From assembly GCA_944386175.1 (NCBI GenBank), contig CALXAB010000003.1, forward strand, positions 1 to 64,000: a DNA stretch of 64,000 nucleotides, given 5' to 3'. Source of the stretch: an uncultured Clostridia bacterium (GTDB lineage Bacteria; Bacillota; Clostridia; TANB77; CAG-508). This document shows positions 58,501 to 64,000 of the stretch, piece after piece (the first letter of the stretch is position 1; the number at the start of each line of letters is the position of its first letter). The notes under the pieces are model-generated. The model did not search any database and was not told where the DNA came from. It saw nothing but the letters and a program-made list of their open reading frames with translations. The position numbers and the translations under genes were made by a program.

Positions 58501-59509
58501 TAGTTTGTTGCTCCCTACTAGCATTGTGTATGTTCCTCTCTTGTTCTGTTTTAGGTATGCTAACCTCATTTTCGTTAATCTGCTTAATTCCACTTTCTTG
58601 TTCGTTTTCTCTATTATCAAGTCTGGTATTAGATAATTTCCTTTTTGACTGTAAGTTATTTTCATTTTCAACACTTCCTTTTTCATTTTCTTTATTATAA
58701 ATATTTTTTCTTAATTTCTCAAATGTGTAATTTTTATTTTTTTCTTGTTTTTCCAGATTTATTACTGTCTTTGATATTTCAAGTAATATTTCTTTGGAAA
58801 AATCTCTTGTTGCTGTTCCTAATATAGACATAGTTTCAAAAGTGTTAAATTTCTCAATTTTCTCAAAACAATCTTTTCTTATATAGTCATTTACATCTAA
58901 TCCACATCTTGACATTGTTAGTGCTATTGTACTATATATTAAGATTTCTAAAAAACTATTTTCTAATTCTTCTGGTTTTAATGCTTCTAACTTACTATTC
59001 GCTGTTACACTTTTTAATTCTTCCAAATAATCTTGCATATTGTCCACAATATGATTATAAACTGTGGATATTATTGCTAATGGTAGATTACTTTTATCTT
59101 CCATTGTTCCAAATCTATCTTCTAATGCCTCTATTATATCATCTGTATATTTTTCTTCTGCTTTCCATAGTTTCAACTTTCTGCCATATACATTGCTATT
59201 AGTGTCTGATACATCAAAAACAAATCGTAGCCCTAATTCCCCATCCTTTTCGGTAATTAACGCTATTCCTTTTGAGCATTTATTTACCCACCTTTTTAAT
59301 TTTTTATTCCATATTGTTGTTTCTGCACAAGCAAGTGCATCTGGTCTTTGTGCATATATCAATATCTGCTCGTCAAACTTATATTTATAATTATAACTTG
59401 CTCTTTTTAAAAACGAAATCCAGTTATCAGCATTTTTCCCTACATCTTCTAATGTTTCTATATATAACTGTGTTATTTGTTTTTCTTTTCTCGTTAATTC
59501 TTTTGCCAA
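52507..59509 (-). CDS. giant N6-methylase/SNF2-type helicase of the ICE; four +1 shifts
   Basis: 2332 aa after four shifts at CGG 56983-56981, 54519-54517, 54368-54366 and 54190-54188. The N-terminal 840 residues are an ICE-specific region. The SAM motif reads [16 protein letters not shown] only across shift 1, followed by the NVPF motif. The helicase has Walker [17 protein letters not shown], then [18 protein letters not shown] across shift 2, [16 protein letters not shown] across shift 3, [14 protein letters not shown] across shift 4, and the C-terminal motif MGAGTNV ... [14 protein letters not shown]. Each shift lies at or beside a core motif, and unshifted frames stop within a few codons. 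Such proteins are common in Tn1549-like ICEs and may combine antirestriction with transfer. Confidence 0.9.
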
Positions 59510-59548
59510 TATGTTTCCTCCTTTCGTTTTTAATTTTCTATATAAAAT

Positions 59549-59767
59549 CTAATTTATTTCTTCGCCTAAAAATAAGAATAAAGCCTTTTTATTCTTTTTT
59601 ATTGCTTTTCTTAAACTAATCAATGTTTTTATATCTGTTATTGTATAACTTGGTAATTTTTCTAAATCCTCAAACTCCATAGATAGTATTGCCTTTTCTG
59701 TATTTATTCCTATTTCAGCTAGTCTATCAACCATTTTTTGTATTTGTGCAATATTATACTTTGCCAT
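59549..59767 (-). CDS. hypothetical protein, 72 aa
   Basis: MAKYNIAQIQKMVDRLAEIGINTEKAI and a second helix pair (KTLISLRKAIKKNKKAL). Separated from the surface-protein gene by a terminator and 40 bases upstream of the methylase-helicase start, so it begins that operon. Function unknown. Confidence 0.6.
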   Translation of the reverse strand: MAKYNIAQIQKMVDRLAEIGINTEKAILSMEFEDLEKLPSYTITDIKTLISLRKAIKKNKKALFLFLGEEIN

Positions 59768-59787
59768 TTCTTCACTCCTTTATTTGT

Positions 59788-59824
59788 AAAAATGGTGGTC
59801 TACATTTTTTGTAGCCACCATTTT
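59788..59824 (-). terminator. terminator of the surface-protein gene
   Basis: AAAATGGTGG-CTACA / TGTAG-CCACCATTTT, a long stem, 13 bases past the stop codon at 59837. Confidence 0.8.
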
Positions 59825-59836
59825 ACTTATTCAATT

Positions 59837-62541
59837 TTATTTATTTTTCTTTTTCATTTTCATAAATGCTACTGTCGAAAGCCCTAATAAAGAAATAATT
59901 GCAACTATTATTGCCAATATGATATTTCTTCCATCATCTGTTTTTGGTGTTTCTATTAGTTGGTTAAAGAATTCTACTTCTGCTACTTTATTGTTCTCTA
60001 CTGTTATTGTTTGTGCCTCTGGAATTATATAACCTGCATTTATATCATTTTTTAGTTCTTCAATAGTATATTCTCCTGTTAATGCCTCATCTATAAAGAT
60101 TTCTCCATTTGAATCTGTTTTATAAATGCCCTCAAACTTTTCTCCTGTTAATGTTGTTCCTGTAACTTTAAATTCAATGCCCTCTATATTTTTGTTATCA
60201 GAGGTTATTTTTAAGATTTTTATTGAGCCTTTTTCCTTATAATTATCAAATTCGATTGTTGTTATTTCATTTTCTTCAAGCGTAACGACTTGTTTTTTGT
60301 CTGATAATATATAGCCTTTTCTAGTTTTTTCTTCATAAACTGTATATTCTTCGTCTATTGCAAGTCTTTTTGATGTTCCCTCTCCTTTTTCATCTGTTAT
60401 TATTCTATCTACAATTTCGCCTTTTGAATTTTCTACAATAAAAGTAACATCTTGTAATGGCACTTCTGTTTCTCCATCTGTTTTTATTACTTTTATTTGC
60501 CCTTTTTTCTTTTCATTTTCAAATGTGATAGAAGTTATTTCGTCTTCTTTTAGTGTTACTTTCTCTGTTTTTTCATTTAAAACATAGGTATCTCCTGTAA
60601 TCGTTTCTTTTACAGTATATTCTTGGTCTATTGGCAATAATTTTGAAACTGCCTTTCCTTCTTGGTCTGTTACTATTGTATCTACTAATTTATCTTCTTC
60701 ATCATAAATTTCAAATGTTACATTTGGAATTTTTATTTCATTATTGTCTTTATCTACTTTTATTACTTCAACTTGTCCTTTTTTCTTTTTATTTCCTATT
60801 GTAATAGTTTTTATTTGGTTTGCCTCTAATGTAACTTCTATTTCTTCATCGTTTAATTTATAAAATTCATTTGTTTCAATTTCTCTTATATATAGTTTTT
60901 CATAATCTCTTAAAGCATATCTTTCTGTTACTGCCTCTCCATTTTTATCTGTTGTAATTGTTTCTAATACATTTTTGTTTTGGTCTAATATTTCAAATTT
61001 TACGCCTTCAAGTTTTATTTCGTTATTTTCATCATCTACTTTTATTACTCTTACTCTACCTTTTTTTAATTCATTTTCTATTGTTGTTTCTGTTGTTTCA
61101 TTCCACTCTACTTTAACTTCTGTATCTTCTGCTAGGTTATACCATTTCCCTGTATTTTTTTCTATTAGCTTGTATTCGCCGTGTTCTTATATTTTCTATA
61201 TAGATCTCGCCATCTACACTGGTTTTATAAGTACCAATAATTTTGTCTAGTTCTACACTATATAAATCAAATTCAACATTTCCTAATGCAATTTTATTAT
61301 TATCTTTATCTACTTTATATACCTTTATATTACCTTTCTTGTGTTCATTTTCAACTTCTACTTTTGTAGTTTTATTATATTCTACATTAACATCAAATTC
61401 TACTTTGCTTAATATATAATTATTATTTGTGGACAATTCCTTTAATACATAAGAATTTTGATATAGATTTTTAAATTCAGCAATTCCATTACTATTTGTT
61501 GTTGCTATTGCTACTTCCGTTCCGTCTTTTTCATATAAACCAAATGTTACATTTTCTATTGGTTTAAATGTTTCATCATCTGTTTTTATTACTTGTACTT
61601 TTCCTGTATTTGTTTTTATATTTAACGCTGTTTTTCCTGTAGTATCTCCAAATGCGTCATAAGTAACTAGATAATCTTGTGTACCCGGAATTCTTGTTGA
61701 ACCATAAAATACTGGATAAGTTTTTGATGTTCCTTTAACATTTATTGTAATGTTTATATCATTTGATAATTTATCTTTTGGAATTTGTACTTTAAAATTT
61801 TCAGTTCCAGAAAATGTTGTTTTTTCATTTCCTGCTAAATCTGTTATTTTTGCTCCTTCTGGTAGCCCTGATAATTGTGTAATTGTGTACTGTCTTGTTT
61901 CTACAGGGGTATTTATTCTATATTCCTGTGAATAGTAATTCCCATCTTCATAGAAATCATTTACTTTTTCTACTGTAATATTTGTATTGACAGGTGTTTG
62001 ACTTCCATTTCTTCCAATATCTACAAGTTTTACAACAGCATTTTTAATTGCCTCTCCTCTTGCATCTCCACCTTTATAGTAAGTTGTAGCATCTGTTCCA
62101 TAAATTATTGAATATATTGCTTGTTTTGTTGCGACAAATGCATCAAATTTATCATAAACTCCAAGTTCCTCTGGACTTTGATATGGATAACCATTTATTG
62201 CTACTCTCCATATTCTCACATCATCCATTACTTTTGTAATATCTACTGTATAATCTGGTGTGCCATCACTTCCAACCCCGTGGCAAATCTCTATTTAAGC
62301 AATATGCTGGGTATTGCACTCCATCTTTTTCATAATATACAAATCTTGTTATAATATAACTCCACCTATTTGCATTGCTATCCCAAAATTGTAAATGGTA
62401 ACCACAATCCCCACCATTTTTTAAATCTGCTGTTTGAATTTCTGTTGCATTTACTTCATTTACAAATATATTAGTAAATACAGAAAATAATGTTAATATT
62501 AGCATTATAAATGCTATACTTTTCTTTATTTTAACTTTCAT
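59837..62541 (-). CDS. Cna-B-repeat, sortase-anchored surface protein; two +1 shifts (CGG 62280-62278 and 61181-61179)
   Basis: 900 aa after two shifts, from ATG 62541 (AAGGAGG upstream). Signal peptide KKSIAFIMLILTLFSVF ... NEVNA. An N-terminal head contains C-rich GGDCGYHLQFWD and YPAYCLNRDLP, then across shift 1 GVGSDGTPDYTVDITKVMDDV, perhaps a thioester-type adhesin domain. About six SpaA/Cna-B repeats follow (GKVQVIKTDDE, GNIKVYKVDKDNN, GRVRVIKVDDENN, GQVEVIKVDKDNN, GQIKVIKTDGETE, GSIKILKITSDNK). Shift 2 reads ENIRT-GEYKLIEKNTGKWY. It ends with TPKTDD, a membrane helix and a basic tail. Probably mating-cell or host adhesion. Confidence 0.9.
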
Positions 62542-62570
62542 AGTTTTAAATCCTCCTTGTTTTTTGGCAT

Positions 62571-62596
62571 AAAAAAAGACACTAAAATTAGTGCCT
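62571..62596 (-). terminator. terminator upstream of the surface-protein gene
   Basis: GGCACTAA/TTAGTGTC hairpin followed on the - strand by seven T residues, between the 40-residue membrane protein and ATG 62541. Confidence 0.7.
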
Positions 62597-62657
62597 GTTG
62601 CCATTTTATTTTATATACTTTTATCTAAAATTCATTACACTTCTTATGTGTTATTAT

Positions 62658-62780
62658 TTATATTACTATTTTTAACATCATTGCTATTGCTTTTAATATA
62701 CTAACAAATAATTTAATACCTAAACCAAATATAAATAATATTATTACAAATATAGAACATATCATTTTCCCAAATTTCAT
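62658..62780 (-). CDS. small membrane protein, 40 aa
   Basis: ATG 62780 behind AAAGGAG. Nearly all hydrophobic (ICSIFVIILFIFGLGIKLFV). No family recognised. It is followed by a terminator. The gap 62781-62956 carries nothing else I can name. Confidence 0.5.
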   Translation of the reverse strand: MKFGKMICSIFVIILFIFGLGIKLFVSILKAIAMMLKIVI

Positions 62781-62956
62781 AATTACCAACTCCTTTGACT
62801 ATATTTTATTTAATTTATCTTTTTTTAACAAATGTGTAAATCATTTATTTTTAATTATTTTATATATTCTTTTCAGTTAGTAAAGAGTTAGTATTTAAAA
62901 GGGGTTTGTAAGGGGGAATTTTTAAAAAAATACTCCCACAATTTTTAGACATAATT

Positions 62957-63905
62957 CTAGCGTGATAATTCTCTTTTGTTTTTCTCCCTCTGATTATGCT
63001 CTTTTATGCACTTTATTATAAATTCTTCTGTTTCTTTTTGAGTTTTTACTTCTTTTGGGAGTAATCTTTGTATTTTATCTGCATCAAGTTTTATTTTTTC
63101 TACTTGATTAGGTTTTTGTTCTCCCATTATTTCTTCCATTTTTTCAGTTGTTAATCTTCCTTCTTGGCTCAATTTTTTTAAATATTTTGCCTGTGCTTGT
63201 GAAGGTGTTGCATCATTAAACTGTATTAAATTTAACAAAATATATTGTTCATCCTCTTTTAAGTATGAAATTTCAACAGCAGGATTAAATGCCATTCCGT
63301 CTTTTTCTTTATCTACTAATTCTAATAATTCTGGTATTAGCTCAGTTAGTCGAATATATCTTTTTACTTGTGTTTGACTATCTCCATTTTCTTGTCCTAT
63401 TTTTCCAGTAGTTTCTAACTTACGACCAACTTGGTCGGAAGTTTGTTCTAAATCTGTCCTTTGTCCTTGATGTTTTTGTGCTTCCAATTTCATTTTATAT
63501 GCAAATGCTTTTTCTGACGGAAGTATTTTCTCTCTTTGCATATTACTATCTACCATTATTATTGTTGCCTCATCATCAGTCAAATCTCTAATAATACAAG
63601 GTACTTCCTTTAAATTTGCAAGTTGCCCTGCTCTTTTTCTTCTATGTCCAGAAATTATTTCATAGTTTCCATCTGCTCTTTGTCTTACTATCAATGGCAT
63701 TATTATTCCACCCTGTTTTACAGTTTCTACCATATTTTCCATTTCTTTATCATCATTTACTTTAAATGGGTGGTTTGGAAAATCAAATAGTTTTTCTATT
63801 GGTATTGGAATTGCTTTTTCTATATTTAAAATATCCTTTCCGTGCAACTGGCTCAAATATATCATCTAGTGTAGGAAGTTTCATTTCTAGTTCGTTGTTT
63901 TTCAT
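62957..63905 (-). CDS. parB: ParB/Spo0J-family partition protein; +1 shift at CGG 63842-63840
   Basis: 315 aa from ATG 63905 (AAGGAGG upstream). The first 21 codons (MKNNELEMKLPTLDDIFEPVA) lead to in-frame CGG; skipping C gives GKDILNIEKAIPIPIEKLFDFPNHPFKVNDD, the ParB start. ParB/Srx motif GNYEIISGHRRKRAGQLANL (GHRR box), then the HTH region. Without the shift the frame would start inside with MIYLSQLHG, lacking a good ribosome binding site. It stabilises the ICE with ParA. Confidence 0.92.
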
Positions 63906-64000
63906 TTTTCAATACCTCCTTACAAAAATCTTGATAAGCTATTGCTGGTTTGCTGTTTTTATCATAAGTAAATAAACTTTTTCCTGCCATTGTTCCCTCA
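63862..64000 (-). CDS. parA: ParA/Soj C-terminus (partial at window end)
   Basis: The reading frame enters from the window edge as EGTMAGKSLFTYDKNSKPAIAYQDFCKEV, the usual end of ParA ATPases (GKSIFEYDPxGKAAxAY), and stops at 63862. It overlaps the parB start by 44 bases. The Walker motifs lie outside the window. Confidence 0.8.
   Translation of the reverse strand, partial: EGTMAGKSLFTYDKNSKPAIAYQDFCKEVLKNEKQRTRNETSYTR

Noticed and set aside
1381..63300. Other CGG trinucleotides on coding strands as further shift sites
   Set aside because: Each one I checked is out of frame (for example TTC GGA, GAC GGA, TCG GAA, ACG GAA) and needs no shift.
279..63905. Eight separate pseudogenes
   Set aside because: Decay would give varied indels, stops and loss of coding character. 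All 14 breaks are the same +1 CGG event and the sequence on both sides is intact.
1..64000. CRISPR arrays, rRNA or tRNA genes
   Set aside because: No regularly spaced direct repeats, no tRNA cloverleaf and no rRNA sequence was seen.

Overview
The window is 64 kb of very AT-rich DNA from a low-GC Bacillota, most likely an uncultured gut-type Clostridia. The evidence is a clostridial-style dcw cluster, Shine-Dalgarno sites of the AGGAGG type, a T-box leader, SpoVB/MurJ and Spo0A-like proteins, and an integrative conjugative element (ICE) of the Tn1549/Tn916 superfamily. Exact taxonomy cannot be read from this stretch.

Layout. 1-19.3 kb is chromosome: uvrC, hpt, a T-box followed by aspS, hup, a MurJ/SpoVB flippase, a sensor kinase, then murG-ftsW-mraY-murE. 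These are followed by pyrI-pyrB, an AAA ATPase, a Bsp6I-like restriction-modification pair, and the last PASTA domain of the dcw penicillin-binding protein. Two nonautonomous palindromic elements lie between genes. From about 19.35 kb to the window end is one ICE inserted in that penicillin-binding protein gene. In order it carries: two overlapping large serine recombinases; TnpW, MazF and sigma-like regulators; a cargo and regulatory block (Spo0A-like regulator, viperin-like radical SAM protein, LysR, receiver protein, small DNA-binding proteins); a diversity-generating retroelement (DGR); a conjugation module (peptidase, sortase, VirB4, PrgI, VirB6-like, pilin, VirD4, PcfB, relaxase, MobC, primase-like); a 2332-residue methylase-helicase; a 900-residue Cna-B surface protein; and ParB/ParA. 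The far end of the ICE is outside the window.

Main observation. Eight genes (uvrC, murJ, and six ICE genes) look broken, by 14 frameshifts in total. All 14 are the same event: an in-frame CGG codon, after which the conserved protein continues in the +1 frame, with GGN read as a conserved glycine. By eye I find no in-frame CGG used as an ordinary sense codon in any gene I accept. The simplest biological reading is that CGG is unassigned here and acts as a +1 recoding site (skip C, or read CGGN as glycine), in both the chromosome and the ICE. I therefore annotate these genes as single full-length CDSs. A systematic sequence error is the alternative and must be excluded with reads.

Second observation. 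The ICE-borne DGR is complete: a MutS-domain-I-like protein, Avd and reverse transcriptase on +, and a pilin-like C-type-lectin-fold target on -. Its 140-bp variable repeat differs from the template repeat at 15 positions, every one an adenine of the template coding strand. The conjugation proteins, the sortase-anchored surface protein and the variable pilin-like protein together suggest a mobile element that also remodels the cell surface.
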